Below are positions 1-13,087 of a DNA stretch of 64,000 nucleotides, in pieces (positions within the stretch are counted from its first letter, which is position 1; each line of letters opens with the position of its first letter). The stretch spans positions 62,333,394-62,397,393 of the forward strand of contig JAIOJX010000006.1 of the NCBI GenBank assembly GCA_022376925.1. Reading direction: 5' to 3'. The stretch is from Tragulus kanchil. Its lineage: Eukaryota > Chordata > Mammalia > Artiodactyla > Tragulidae. The translations under genes and the position numbers were made by a program. The notes below the pieces were generated by a model. It did no database searches, was not told the DNA's origin, and saw only the letters and a list, made by a program, of their open reading frames with translations.

Positions 1-1872
1 GAACAATAATTGCTCCAAGAATAAAGGAGAGAATGTCTTTCTCCCTTAACCTGTGACATGATGTGTGGCCAAATCAAAATGATTTAAGACCCCTGTCTCA
101 CCATCAGCTCAGTTCTGTCACTCAGTTGTATCTGAATCTTTGTGACCCAGTGGCTGAAAACAGTCCCCTTCTCTGTGAGAAACTGAAATTTATGCATGGA
201 GTTTGATGAGGAAATACATAGCAGCTATTCCTGGGTACCTCTGTCTTCTCTCCCTCTGAACTTGGGCCACAATCTTCTCCTTCAGCCCTACAATAAAGCC
301 CCTGAGACAAAAGCAAATATCATCTCAAACCCATGTCTCATTTTTAAACTCCAACAAAGGACAGGCCAAAAACTTAAATCAGCACCACTCACTTATTTGA
401 GTACCTACACTGTACTAGACACCATTGATCTGTAGGTGAATTAAACATGGTCTTTACCTTTAAGGAATTTGTCACCTAGTGAGTACCAGTTACAGAACCA
501 CCTTTAAGATGTGCTATATTGCATGTTATATCAGAAAAACCCTGCCTCCTGGAAGTACCTATCAGATTTGAACCCCCAAACAAAGTCAAAGTTATTTAAG
601 TTTCATATATCTGCTTATTACTTTCAAAGTAAACATAGCCAGCAGAGAAAAAAAAGGTTTTAGACACAAAACTTGAGAAAATAGATTTAATGCAATCCTA
701 CCTTTTAATGCAAGGGGCTTAGAAAAATAAGCAATTGAATCTCTCCATTAAGTCAACATTTGTAATCAACATTTCCCTGGAGCCCAATACCTTCTCGGTA
801 CAGCTAATACTTGAACATGAATATGTACATTTCACTACTATTGTTTCAACCTGTTTAATGTAGGACCCTACACCCCTGACCTCACACCCCCTTTTAAAGT
901 TTCCCTTAGTGTGTTTCTTTGTATTTTTAATCCTTGGGTTTTTTTCCTACCTGATTATGAGCAGTTCTTTTATGTTCTCCCAATATGTGTTCTTATAGGC
1001 ACCTACCTTCCATGCTACCTGAGGATAGCACCTTCCCTATGACCACTGCTGTCTGCATGTGAACATTGATTGCTGCCAAGTCTGGGGTTCCAATGGGCTT
1101 CCAAAGTAACCAGTTCTCAAAGTGTTATAATCCCTTTAATTATGACAATGTTGGAACAATAATTGCTCCAAGAATAAAGGAGAGAATGTCTTTCTCCCTT
1201 AACCTGTGACATGATGTGTGGCCAAATCAAAATGATTTAAGACCCCTGTCTCACCATCAGCTCAGTTCTGTCACTCAGTTGTATCTGAATCTTTGTGACC
1301 CAGTGGCTGAAAACAGTCCCCTTCTCTGTGAGAAACTGAAATTTATGCATGGAGTTTGATGAGGAAATACATAGCAGCTATTCCTGGGTACCTCTGTCTT
1401 CTCTCCCTCTGAACTTGGGCCACAATCTTCTCCTTCAGCCCTACAATAAAGCCCCTGAGACAAAAGCAAATATCATCTCAAACCCATGTCTCATTTTTAA
1501 ACTCCAACAAAGGACAGGCCAAAAACTTAAATCAGCACCACTCACTTATTTGAGTACCTACACTGTACTAGACACCATTGATCTGTAGGTGAATTAAACA
1601 TGGTCTTTACCTTTAAGGAATTTGTCACCTAGTGGGTACCAGTTACAGAACCACCTTTAAGATGTGCTATATTGCATGTTATATCAGAAAAACCCTGCCT
1701 CCTGGAAGTACCTATCAGATTTGAACCCCCAAACAAAGTCAAAGTTATTTAAGTTTCATATATCTGCTTATTACTTTCAAAGTAAACATAGCCAGCAGAG
1801 AAAAAAAAGGTTTTAGACACAAAACTTGAGAAAATAGATTTAATGCAATCCTACCTTTTAATGCAAGGGGCT
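1..1872. repeat. Tandem duplication 1 (period 1153)
   Basis: Bases 1-719 recur as 1154-1872. I saw one substitution, a/g at 482 versus 1635. The first copy is followed by 434 bp (720-1153) not repeated elsewhere in the window, while the second continues into different sequence at 1873. Since the window starts inside copy 1, its true left end is unseen. The block carries no recognisable gene. Around 395-485 (and 1548-1638) there is a stretch resembling an old mammalian interspersed repeat, which I cannot name. Confidence 0.96.
105..149 (-). repeat. Short BovB/Bov-A tail remnant
   Basis: About 45 bp resemble the reverse complement of the common 3' tail shared by BovB and Bov-tA elements (cagctcagt...cactcagttg...ctttgtgaccca). 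It recurs at 1258-1302 because of duplication 1. It is too short to assign a subfamily. Confidence 0.4.
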
Positions 1873-2180
1873 AGGTTGTTGGAGATAACATATATGATTG
1901 CTGGTCAGGTCAGACTGTCATGAATTTGAGACCTCTTGCGGATTCAAACGTTAATAATAATCTTAAGGATTCAAGTAACCACACTTTAGAGTCAAAACAG
2001 AGAGAGGTCCAGGACCACCATTGCAGGCCCCCAGGCCCTTTCTTCTCACTTAAACACAGACTTCAGTACAGATTACATTAGAAGATCTCTGAGTTGTGTA
2101 TGCAGATATATTATTTACATAAAAAGGTATTGTTTCAGTCATGAAACATTTCCATTTTATATTCATAAACGTTTAGACCA

Positions 2181-2425
2181 ATGCTAAAGCTGAAGCTCTG
2201 AAACTCTGGCCACCTAATACAAAGAGCCAATCCATTGAAAATGGCATAGATGCTGGGAAAGACTGAAGTAAAAAGAAGAAGGGGCAGCAGAAAATGAGAT
2301 GGTTAGATAGCATCACTCAATCAATGGACAAGAATTTGAGCAAACTCCAGGAGACAGTGAAGAACATGGGAGCCTAGTGTGATGCAGCCCATGGGGTCTC
2401 AGAGACTCATATAGGAGCTGACAGA
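2181..2425 (+). mobile_element. BovB LINE 3' fragment
   Basis: The segment reads like the 3' end of the ruminant BovB (RTE) LINE in + orientation: the order 'atgctaaagctgaag', 'ctctggccacct', 'gatgctgggaaagactg', 'gagatggtta', 'catggggtctcagagactca' follows the family. It is 5' truncated and diverged, with no open frame of note. It lies wholly inside duplication 2. Confidence 0.8.
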
Positions 2426-3311
2426 GAACTTTAGGTACAAGATCTTCAATGACCACAGTCCTAAAAGTCCACTTAAGGGTTAGTATTTGGAACCCTACCG
2501 TGTACAGAGGGCTCCAGAGTCAAATACACACTACTCCAGTGAGATACAATTCTCTACAATTCCTTTCTTCCTCAAGAGGAAGCTGGCCTATGGACAGGGA
2601 GTGGTGAAGAGCAGGTCTGAAGAGAGAAAGGCTGCCACATCCTCCTTCACCAGGTTTAGGAATAAGCTTCAGGGAGTTTAAAATACATGAGACTTTGGTG
2701 ATAGATACTAGGATGAGTGATCTTTTTATTATTCTTTCTTTTATTTGTATGATTAGTTAATAGTGAGTACCAGTTACAGAACCACCTTTAAGATGTGCTA
2801 TATTGCATGTTATATCAGAAAAACCCTGCCTCCTGGAAGTACCTATCAGATTTGAACCCCCAAACAAAGTCAAAGTTATTTAAGTTTCATATATCTGCTT
2901 ATTACTTTCAAAGTAAACATAGCCAGCAGAGAAAAAAAAGGTTTTAGACACAAAACTTGAGAAAATAGATTTAATGCAATCCTACCTTTTAATGCAAGGG
3001 GCTAGGTTGTTGGAGATAACATATATGATTGCTGGTCAGGTCAGACTGTCATGAATTTGAGACCTCTTGCGGATTCAAACGTTAATAATAATCTTAAGGA
3101 TTCAAGTAACCACACTTTAGAGTCAAAACAGAGAGAGGTCCAGGACCACCATTGCAGGCCCCCAGGCCCTTTCTTCTCACTTAAACACAGACTTCAGTAC
3201 AGATTACATTAGAAGATCTCTGAGTTGTGTATGCAGATATATTATTTACATAAAAAGGTATTGTTTCAGTCATGAAACATTTCCATTTTATATTCATAAA
3301 CGTTTAGACCA

Positions 3312-3557
3312 ATGCTAAAGCTGAAGCTCTGAAACTCTGGCCACCTAATACAAAGAGCCAATCCATTGAAAATGGCATAGATGCTGGGAAAGACTGAAGT
3401 AAAAAGAAGAAGGGGCAGCAGAAAATGAGATGGTTAGATAGCATCACTCAATCAATGGACAAGAATTTGAGCAAACTCCAGGAGACAGTGAAGAACATGG
3501 GAGCCTAGTGTGATGCAGCCCATGGGGTCTCAGAGACTCATATAGGAGCTGACAGAG
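3312..3557 (+). mobile_element. BovB LINE 3' fragment, second copy
   Basis: Second copy of the BovB fragment at 2181, created by duplication 2 and not by a second insertion: the non-repeat flanks are copied with it. Confidence 0.8.
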
Positions 3558-3894
3558 AACTTTAGGTACAAGATCTTCAATGACCACAGTCCTAAAAGTC
3601 CACTTAAGGGTTAGTATTTGGAACCCTACCGTGTACAGAGGGCTCCAGAGTCAAATACACACTACTCCAGTGAGATACAATTCTCTACCAATTCCTTTCT
3701 TCCTCAAGAGGAAGCTGGCCTATGGACAGGGAGTGGTGAAGAGCAGGTCTGAAGAGAGAAAGGCTGCCACATCCTCCTTCACCAGGTTTAGGAATAAGCT
3801 TCAGGGAGTTTAAAATACATGAGACTTTGGTGATAGATACTAGGATGAGTGATCTTTTTATTATTCTTTCTTTTATTTGTATGATTAGTTAATA

Positions 3895-6632
3895 TCCAAA
3901 TAGGACTGAAAGTGCTGTGGGAACTAAGATTCTATCCAGATAAAGAATGGGAAAAACCTGCTGAGTAGGTTAAAAGCAAAAGCTTTGGAAATATGGTAAA
4001 GCTCACTGCTTACATCTGAGTAAGTTTTATTATACAATAAATGGGTTATATGGGTACACTACTATTTGTGTTCAAGGTGTGTGTGTGTATGTGTGCATAT
4101 AATCTGTGTGTGTACATAAATTTTCCTTTTTTTTTTTCCCCCATTGGTGGTAGTGGGAATTAATCAATCATTCTCACCATTCTTGAGAGACTATACAGTT
4201 CCTTAAATAAGGAGGCATTTGGGAAAGAAGCAATATGTATTAGTGCTATTTACAATTTGTTCTCTACTTCTGAGAAAATGATTCTTTAAGTGAGAAAATA
4301 AAATAATCATTAGTTGAAAGTAAGTGCTGGACAATTTAACCTTTAGTTGAAAAAACTTTATAGAGCTCAATAAGCATTAAGAGCCTTTCTGATGTGCAAG
4401 CATTATCTGTTTTCACAGATAGGAAAAAGATGCATTTCCCTAAATCCTCAGTCATCTTCACAAGAAATAAAATCTATAGTCTCTTTGATTCTAAAAGTTG
4501 TGTTTCAAATAGATATACAAATACTTTTCTTCAATGCAAGCTTGATAAAGCATTTATGTTTAGGTGTGCTTCACAATTGTCAGTTTCCCTTGTGCTCCTT
4601 CTGTTAAAGAGCTTTGACTCCATGTCCACATCAGAGTTAACCATCTGCATACAGGTATCTCTCACTGGAGCAGGCTCCTGTCACTTCCACTCTGCTCTCA
4701 CACTTCTATAAATGCTCAGAGAATTTCAACAGAAAATGATTCCACTGTTTTCCAAGAAGGAACTTGAAAAATGTATGCAGGGAGTGACAAAAGTTTGAAT
4801 TATTTTGAGAAATTGGACCAAAGAAGCAAGCCAGGCAGTAGGGAGAAAGGAAAAAAAAAAAAAAAAAAACCTGATTTGCTAAATCCCAAAATTGATGATT
4901 GATAAAAGGCTGATGAATACTGATATACTAATAAAAGGCTGTCATTTGAGTTTATCTGTGAGACTCCAATGATATCAATTTTGACTAGTAAGCAAGGATG
5001 AAATTTCATAGATTAAGATATTGACAATCTACTTTTCTCAAAACAACATGGCATAAAACTCAAAGTATATACATTTAAAGAAAATGCTTTCAATCTAAGA
5101 AAAAAGTCAAAAGAGATGAAAAAAGGGTGTGTTCTACTTATTTTTATCCAGTAGTCCTTATCTCATAACTTAGAACTTTATTTTTAATATTTGAACAAGC
5201 AAGTGGGAAAGAATAATTGCATAACTGACTATCAACTTCTAGTTTCTCTAATTTTTCAGATTATTTTTGGTAATAGTGAAACCTTTTAATCCATGATATA
5301 GACATTCTACAACAGAAACTTTCACAATGACTTATAATCTAGTAATTATTTAAGTACACTTTTTCAGACTCAAACTATGAAATCACTGTAAAAAATAATG
5401 TGCCATGCAGAATTTTTGTTTTTTGATTAATGAGGAAACAAATGTGATTGAAGTAGATTATAACATGTAATCACATATTGGTTGAACAGATGCTTAAGAA
5501 TGTAGCATCTGAAGCTCCCTGCTTACCATTCACAATGCAAATTTAACAATATAAAAAGTCTCAAGAGAAAAATGCAATTTTATAATGTTATAATCTCTAT
5601 ATCTATCATACCTACTGAAGGTTCCTTAAAAAGTGGAAAATGTTTAAATGACCTGTGAAATAAGAAGTGATGCTTTAATAAACTAGAGCATTGGTTAGCT
5701 GAAGATGACATCTAGCTTAGTTTGAAAGCCACTTTTGCATCTGTTGCTGCGTGGATCCTTTTACTTGCTAATATCATCACCCTGCCTCTTCAACAAAAAG
5801 GGCATCTCATCCATTTAAAATTCTGTTGACTCATGGTGAAGCACCCTAGACTTTTTTCTCACCACCATATATGCTATAATACTAGTTGGTTCTCCTCCAA
5901 AAATAATGTTTCACAAATGTTGAATTTTGAGAATAGATTGAAGTTCTTATGTTTGAAAAAGTGAAGAAACAAAGATAGGTAAAAAGAAGAACAAGCCTGA
6001 AACTATTTTGCCTTCCCTAGAGCACTGCGTGTGAACTGGATTACAATCTATGACTCTTTGCTACGTGGAGGAGAGGTCATAATAAGAATGAATGTCACAC
6101 TGTCCTAGTCCTCCACTTAAATGAGCTATGAAGTGCATTCACTGGACATGCTTGCATATGTTCACTAAGACCCCATGCTTGTATGTCTATTTGTGCATTT
6201 ACAATCCATGTGTCTCTATATGTGCCTCACAGAATGAATGAATGAATGAATGTGTTTTATTCAATGGTTGTTGTAGACTTCTTTGTTAAAGTTTCCTGGG
6301 GCGGCAGCCATCAGGCCCTGTCCATTTCTACAATGCTCAGAAAACCTTAGGCTAGTGGTTATGGAAGTCCTGTGTGTGGTTTGTAGAGTTAATGTTCCGA
6401 AGGAAAGAAAATTCATTTACTCTTTCAGTATTATTTCTTGAGTGTTCCCCTCATGCCAAATACTGATTGAGGCCCAATATAAGTAAGGGGATATGCACAG
6501 CTGCAGAGGTGGCACAGAATTCTGATTGAAAGTGTAATAACTAAGCCGTGTGTTACTAGAGGAAGTCAACCCACACAGGAAAACATTAAATAAAGGTTAC
6601 AGCAAATCAGAATTGCAGGAAAGAAGTTATTT
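3895..6632. other. Intergenic stretch, single copy
   Basis: About 2.7 kb without duplication and without a recognisable gene. It is AT-rich and holds simple tracts: a broken TG run at 4077-4115, an A run near 4851-4869 and four to five GAAT units at 6233-6252. Open frames here (for example 105 codons at 4394-4711) have no recognisable motif or composition bias and I treat them as chance. Confidence 0.7.
6233..6252. repeat. GAAT tetranucleotide run
   Basis: About five uninterrupted units of gaat/aatg. Short simple repeat in single-copy intergenic DNA. Confidence 0.85.
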
Positions 6633-8841
6633 TCTGATCACTCGATTACAAAATATGAAATGATCTATACACCACGTGTGATCAGTGGTTAAAATTAAAT
6701 TTGTTATCTTACATTCATAATTAGTTGCAATGTTTTATTTAACTATTTGGTAAAAGAGTTGGGCACAACGTTGCCACTAAAGAATGACAGCAAATTCAGT
6801 TCATATGTCAGTGTGATGAAGTAATCTCCATCAAACTCTTTGCCTTGAGCATTGAAGAAAAACTGTGAAGCAAGTTTAGGTTTAAATCCATGTGGCTTTA
6901 ATAATCACTGCTACTAGTCTAACTTTGGGCAAACACTGGATCTATATTTACTCTGACTGTTGGTAGAAAGGAAAGAAAAGTTAACCTTTGGCTTCCTAAA
7001 AAAGGATGGTCATAAACAGAATCAGTGCCTAACAGAAGAGATCAATAAAGTGCTCATGTGGATGGTGATAATAACAGTTTACAGATACTTAGAAGTCCAT
7101 AAATCATCATCATTAATTTAGCTCCACTTGCATGTAGGCAGAATAATAGGATTCAGACAGGCCTCCGAGGGGACGATCTATCACATTGACTGAGAGCAGC
7201 AAGCACAAAGATAGGCTTTTGGATCTCATGTTTGACCATGTTATGATGCAGTGAAAGGCAATTGATAGAGTCCTCCTATCTAACTGGACTGCCTGCTGCT
7301 TTGAACACAGCCTCACATTATGACCTACTCACTCTCTGGTCCACTTTTAACCTGAAACTCAGTATCAACCTCTGCCCTAAGAATGGCCTTCTTCCTGAAA
7401 AGTAATAATCTTCTTTTGTCCTTTATGCTAATTCCTGGAACCCTACTGTTTTTTTCTGATTTGGTTTCTCAAATTTATAAGCAAATTAAATGTTCATTTC
7501 TTCTAGAAATGTGGGTTTGACTTTGGGGTCTGTCATTTTTATTTCCCACAGGGGCTTGAAAGCTGGCCTCTGAACCCCAGGTGACTGCTTAAAGACTGTC
7601 TTGCCTGCCTGCCTCTGTGTCCCAGTGTCACTTGGTGCTAATTCTGCATCACTAAACTCTGCCACTGGTTTGCTTTAGGCTGAAATATAGATGCTAATTG
7701 TTTACTGAGTATCACGAATTGAAATTAAAACTAAGTGGTTAAAATTAAATTTGTTATCTGATCACTCGATTACAAAATATGAAATGATCTATACACCACG
7801 TGTGATCAGTGGTTAAAATTAAATTTGTTATCTTACATTCATAATTAGTTGCAATGTTTTATTTAACTATTTGGTAAAAGAGTTGGGCACAACGTTGCCA
7901 CTAAAGAATGACAGCAAATTCAGTTCATATGTCAGTGTGATGAAGTAATCTCCATCAAACTCTTTGCCTTGAGCATTGAAGAAAAACTGTGAAGCAAGTT
8001 TAGGTTTAAATCCATGTGGCTTTAATAATCACTGCTACTAGTCTAACTTTGGGCAAACACTGGATCTATATTTACTCTGACTGTTGGTAGAAAGGAAAGA
8101 AAAAGTTAACCTTTTGGCTTCCTAAAAAAGGATGGTCATAAACAGAATCAGTGCCTAACAGAAGAGATCAATAAAGTGCTCATGTGGATGGTGATAATAA
8201 CAGTTTACAGATACTTAGAAGTCCATAAATCATCATCATTAATTTAGCTCCACTTGCATGTAGGCAGAATAATAGGATTCAGACAGGCCTCCGAGGGGAC
8301 GATCTATCACATTGACTGAGAGCAGCAAGCACAAAGATAGGCTTTTGGATCTCATGTTTGACCATGTTATGATGCAGTGAAAGGCAATTGATAGAGTCCT
8401 CCTATCTAACTGGACTGCCTGCTGCTTTGAACACAGCCTCACATTATGACCTACTCACTCTCTGGTCCACTTTTAACCTGAAACTCAGTATCAACCTCTG
8501 CCCTAAGAATGGCCTTCTTCCTGAAAAGTAATAATCTTCTTTTGTCCTTTATGCTAATTCCTGGAACCCTACTGTTTTTTTCTGATTTGGTTTCTCAAAT
8601 TTATAAGCAAATTAAATGTTCATTTCTTCTAGAAATGTGGGTTTGACTTTGGGGTCTGTCATTTTTATTTCCCACAGGGGCTTGAAAGCTGGCCTCTGAA
8701 CCCCAGGTGACTGCTTAAAGACTGTCTTGCCTGCCTGCCTCTGTGTCCCAGTGTCACTTGGTGCTAATTCTGCATCACTAAACTCTGCCACTGGTTTGCT
8801 TTAGGCTGAAATATAGATGCTAATTGTTTACTGAGTATCAC
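6633..8841. repeat. Tandem duplication 3 (period 1124) with 41-bp filler
   Basis: Bases 6633-7715 recur as 7757-8841. Copy 2 has one extra a and one extra t in homopolymers near 8103 and 8114. Between the copies lie 41 bp (7716-7756) that belong to neither end; the last 23 or so bases repeat 6687-6709 (gtggttaaaattaaatttg...). No gene or repeat family is recognised in the unit; the 67-codon reverse frames at 7113 and 8239 are the same chance frame seen twice. Confidence 0.97.
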
Positions 8842-9592
8842 TTATGATTTGGAGCTGCTCTTACCAGATGCTGAATTGTGCAGTGTTCCAGGTGGCTGCT
8901 TAACTTCCACAAACAGGTTGTTTTTTCTTTTTGCATCTTTCAGTCTACCTAGTGCATTTAATTAGGCCAAACCCAGTTCTGTTGTAGAACGTAAGAGAGG
9001 TAGGAGATGTAAGTTGTTCTTGAACTTAAGAAGGACCATTAACAACAGAAACTAGAATTCAATACATTCATTTATTTAGTAATTATCTTTTCTTGGCAAC
9101 TACATATTAAATGTTGGAATCAGAGAAACAACAACAGAAAAGACAGGACTCCCATTCTCACAGAACTTATATTTTTAGGCAAACTTGCATACATCCATCT
9201 GTATGTTGTTGAAAAGAGAGACAATAAAAACCAGTATCAGGTTGTAAATAACACAATGTAGAGAGCTTAAAGAGCTACTTCAAACTGGATGGTTAGGAAG
9301 CCTTTCTGTGGAGGTGCCATTTGAAGTGGACATTTGAAGTGACATAAAGGAGCCAACCATTGGATGATCAAAGAGAACATATTTCCAGAAGGGGAAAAAC
9401 TGGACAAAGGTTCAAAACAAGAATGAGCCTGAGGATCTACAATTCAGATCAAAGTGGCTGGAGATAGTGGACAGGAAAGCAGTGATTAGGATGAGACTGG
9501 CAGCTTGGTTAGAAGCTGGATCTTGAGTGGCTTTATAAATCAGGTTAGAATTAGAGCTTAAATAGGCATTTGAGGATGTTAAGGAGGGGAGT
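8842..9592. other. Intergenic stretch, single copy
   Basis: About 750 bp between duplications 3 and 4. No gene seen. The part near 9060-9180 has the loose look of an old mammalian repeat but I cannot name a family. Confidence 0.55.
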
Positions 9593-10210
9593 AACTTGGT
9601 TGCATTATATTTTTAAATGGGCACAGTGCCTCTGAGCCAATCATGGAGGTGTATGAATATCCTGAGAATAGTGGAGGCTCCTTAGAAAACTATTGGGTAG
9701 TCAAGCAAGTGGGATGGTGCTTTGGACAAGGATATGTAAGCATAAATATAGAAAATTGGTAGTGTGCAAAGTGGAGAAAAGTAGACAATCTGCAGGACCT
9801 ACAGCAGTATTTGATGTGGGATCATAAATCTTAGATTTTTATATGGAACAAAAAGACCAATGATGGTGTCATCTTCTGAGAATGGGAAAAAAGTCAAACG
9901 TGTTTTTCTGGGTCGATAGGTTTGAGTTGCCTGTTAAACATGATGGAACTAGTAAGAGCAGGCAATGGGGTATATGAACCTAAAGGGTTGGCACATATAA
10001 GGCTTGGAAATGAAGCACTGGAAGCTGTGAACTAAGGGAGAAAAATATACATTAGGCTTTCACCCTTGTTCCTGATATAGAACTCCTAAATCCTTGGAAT
10101 TTCCTGGATGATAGAAGTGTCCTTTGTTCTAGTGAGGTGACTGACCCCTGGTAACCTCGTGGATTGTGTCTGGATGGGACTTTATTATTTTAAATGCCAA
10201 GCTATGTTTT

Positions 10211-10406
10211 GCTGTTGATGTTGTTTAATCACCAAGTTGTGTCTGATTCTTTGATGACTTTATGGACTAGACCCTACCTTGCTCCTCTGTCCATGAGGTT
10301 TTCCAGGCAAGAATACTGGAAAGGGTTGCCATTTCTTCCTCCATTGGATCTTCCTTCCTGCACTGGTATGCTGATATTTTTTACCACTGAGCCACCAGAG
10401 AACCCC
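10211..10406 (-). mobile_element. Bov-tA SINE, reverse
   Basis: On the minus strand the segment starts with a tRNA-like head (ggttctctggtggctcagtgg), passes through the 'ccagtattcttgcctgg' block and ends in the BovB-derived tail (agtcaaagaatcagacacaa-like). Together these mark a ruminant Bov-tA SINE. It is diverged, so an older insertion. The 73-codon forward frame over it is a chance frame. Confidence 0.85.
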
Positions 10407-11448
10407 AAACTGTGATTACAGGTTGGGAATTGTCAGCCCCATTGACCATTCTTCTGGAAAGTGAGAGGACTAGAAACTGAGTTAATGATCAGTTATGGAG
10501 ATGATGAAGTTCCATAAAAATCCCAGAGTTATGGGATCATGAGACTTTATGGGCTGAATATATCTACATTCCAGGAGGGTGGTTCTCCCAATCTCCATGG
10601 GTAAGAAGTTCCTACGCACAGGACCTTTCCCAGTCTCACCCTATGCATCTGTTCATCAGGATCTTCATCTGTATCCTTTATTATAGTCTTCATTATGAAA
10701 AGGACTGATAAGTATAAGTAAGTGCTTTTCTGAGTTCTGTGAGCTGCTCTAGCAAATGATCAAACCCAAGGATGAGGTCATGGAAATCCCGGTTTATATA
10801 CTCTGAGTAGAAGTACAGGTGACAATCTGGAACTTGGTTGCATTATATTTTTAAATGGGCACAGTGCCTCTGAGCCAATCATGGAGGTGTATGAATATCC
10901 TGAGAATAGTGGAGGCTCCTTAGAAAACTATTGGGTAGTCAAGCAAGTGGGATGGTGCTTTGGACAAGGATATGTAAGCATAAATATAGAAAATTGGTAG
11001 TGTGCAAAGTGGAGAAAAGTAGACAATCTGCAGGACCTACAGCAGTATTTGATGTGGGATCATAAATCTTAGATTTTTATATGGAACAAAAAGTCCAATG
11101 ATGGTGTCATCTTCTGAGAATGGGAAAAAAGTCAAACGTGTTTTTCTGGGTCGATAGGTTTGAGTTGCCTGTTAAACATGATGGAACTAGTAAGAGCAGG
11201 CAATGGGGTATATGAACCTAAAGGGTTGGCACATATAAGGCTTGGAAATGAAGCACTGGAAGCTGTGAACTAAGGGAAAAAAATATACATTAGGCTTTCA
11301 CCCTTGTTCCTGATATAGAACTCCTAAATCCTTGGAATTTCCTGGATGATAGAAGTGTCCTTTGTTCTAGTGAGGTGACTGACCCCTGGTAACCTCGTGG
11401 ATTGTGTCTGGATGGGACTTTATTATTTTAAATGCCAAGCTATGTTTT

Positions 11449-11644
11449 GCTGTTGATGTTGTTTAATCACCAAGTTGTGTCTGATTCTTTGATGACTTTA
11501 TGGACTAGACCCTACCTTGCTCCTCTGTCCATGAGGTTTTCCAGGCAAGAATACTGGAAAGGGTTGCCATTTCTTCCTCCATTGGATCTTCCTTCCTGCA
11601 CTGGTATGCTGATATTTTTTACCACTGAGCCACCAGAGAACCCC
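11449..11644 (-). mobile_element. Bov-tA SINE, reverse, second copy
   Basis: Copy of the SINE at 10211 carried by duplication 4, with identical flanks; not an independent insertion. Confidence 0.85.
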
Positions 11645-12075
11645 AAACTGTGATTACAGGTTGGGAATTGTCAGCCCCATTGACCATTCTTCTGGAAAGT
11701 GAGAGGACTAGAAACTGAGTTAATGATCAGTTATGGAGATGATGAAGTTCCATAAAAATCCCAGAGTTATGGGATCATGAGACTTTATGGGCTGAATATA
11801 TCTACATTCCAGGAGGGTGGTTCTCCCAATCTCCATGGGTAAGAAGTTCCTACGCACAGGACCTTTCCCAGTCTCACCCTATGCATCTGTTCATCAGGAT
11901 CTTCATCTGTATCCTTTATTATAGTCTTCATTATGAAAAGGACTGATAAGTATAAGTAAGTGCTTTTCTGAGTTCTGTGAGCTGCTCTAGCAAATGATCA
12001 AACCCAAGGATGAGGTCATGGAAATCCCGGTTTATATACTCTGAGTCAGAAGTACAGGTGACAATCTGGAACTTG

Positions 12076-12288
12076 ATACTGGCATCTGAAGAAGGGGTGG
12101 GGGACAGGGGATAGGCAGTCTTGTGAGACTGAGCCCTTAACCTGAGCCATTATCCACAGTAATGATGCTTACTCCAGCATCAGATAGTGCCAGAATTGAG
12201 TTAAATTGTAGGATGTCCAACTGGTGTCAGAGAACCCCTTGTTGAGTGGAAAATCCGCTCTTCTGGTATAAGCCCACTCATTGGTATC
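12076..12288. other. Single-copy spacer before the L1
   Basis: Unique intergenic sequence between duplication 4 and the L1 target site; nothing recognised in it. Confidence 0.6.
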
Positions 12289-12301
12289 AGAAGTACTGTG
12301 A
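12289..12301 (+). repeat. L1 target-site duplication, left
   Basis: The 13 bases agaagtactgtga sit directly before the L1 5' end and recur exactly at 24748-24760 after the A-rich tail. This is the expected trace of target-primed reverse transcription and shows that everything between belongs to one insertion. Confidence 0.93.
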
Positions 12302-12311
12302 GGGGGAGGAG

Positions 12312-12323
12312 CCAAGATGGCGG
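12312..12323 (-). promoter_or_regulatory. YY1-type site at the L1 5' end
   Basis: The bases ccaagatggcgg, about 10 bp from the 5' end, match the YY1 binding motif (minus-strand core gccatctt) known to set accurate transcription initiation in primate L1. Position and sequence fit; function in this copy is inferred. Confidence 0.75.
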
Positions 12324-13087
12324 AGGAATGAGGGGAAGATTTCACCAGCTCCCCAACAGAATCACCAGAACTAATCAAGAAAAGAACCACCACCAACAAA
12401 CCAGCCGCTAGACGACAGAAGAATTCCATAGGTCTGCGAGAGTAGAAGAGTGAATAGCCAGAAATTTCCCGGAGCTAGGGTTCTAAGAATCCTCTATCCT
12501 AACCCCCACACTGGAATGCACTGACGGAGAGCACGCCAGCAAGTGCCTCGGGGGAGAAAGGGCAGCACTCAGCGTGAAAACTCCAAGAATCCGCCCGGAT
12601 CCCTGGCAGAAATTAAGACACTGCGAAGATAGGATACCGGAGCAGGACCGAGCAGAACGCGCTTGCTACCTAGTGACCTCAGGCCAGACGGAACAAGACG
12701 GGAGAGCGCCCAGTGTGAGGATCGCAATGCTTGGCCACCGGGCGAAAATCACGACTTTCCGCCTGGCACCGGGTGAGTTCAAACGCTCCTAGTGGGGGAC
12801 TGGCTGAAGGGGAAGTCGCCCACAGATTGCTGACCAGGGACCGGGCTCGAGCCAGACGGGGAAACTTGTGCCTGCCTTTGGGACTTGGAGGCGCAACTGG
12901 CAGTGCGCGCCCGCCAGTGGCAGAGGAGCCCCTGAACCCCCATAGCTGCATCTCCATAGCTACACCCGCAGTGGAGGAAGTCGGGAGAAGGGCAGGTATC
13001 AGAGGCTACCTGCAGGTGCGCTGCAGAGCCAGGACACTCCCGACCAACACGGGATAGCGCACGCGCCACGGCCCGCCGCCCGACAGA

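Larger units (their letters stand above)
1630..3894. repeat. Tandem duplication 2 (period 1131)
   Basis: Bases 1630-2762 recur as 2761-3894. Copy 2 starts where copy 1 ends. Copy 2 has one extra c near 3689 (ctctaccaatt versus ctctacaatt), which changes every short reading frame across the site. The first 243 bp also occur at 477-719, so this segment is present three times. Confidence 0.97.
9593..12075. repeat. Tandem duplication 4 (period 1238)
   Basis: Bases 9593-10830 recur as 10831-12069, followed by six bases (aacttg) shared at both ends of the unit. This is the longest period in the window. Differences seen: a/t at 11094 (aaagaccaat versus aaagtccaat), g/a at the agggaga/agggaaa site near 11276, and one extra c at about 12047. 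The unit contains a reverse Bov-tA SINE, so the SINE appears twice. Confidence 0.97.
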
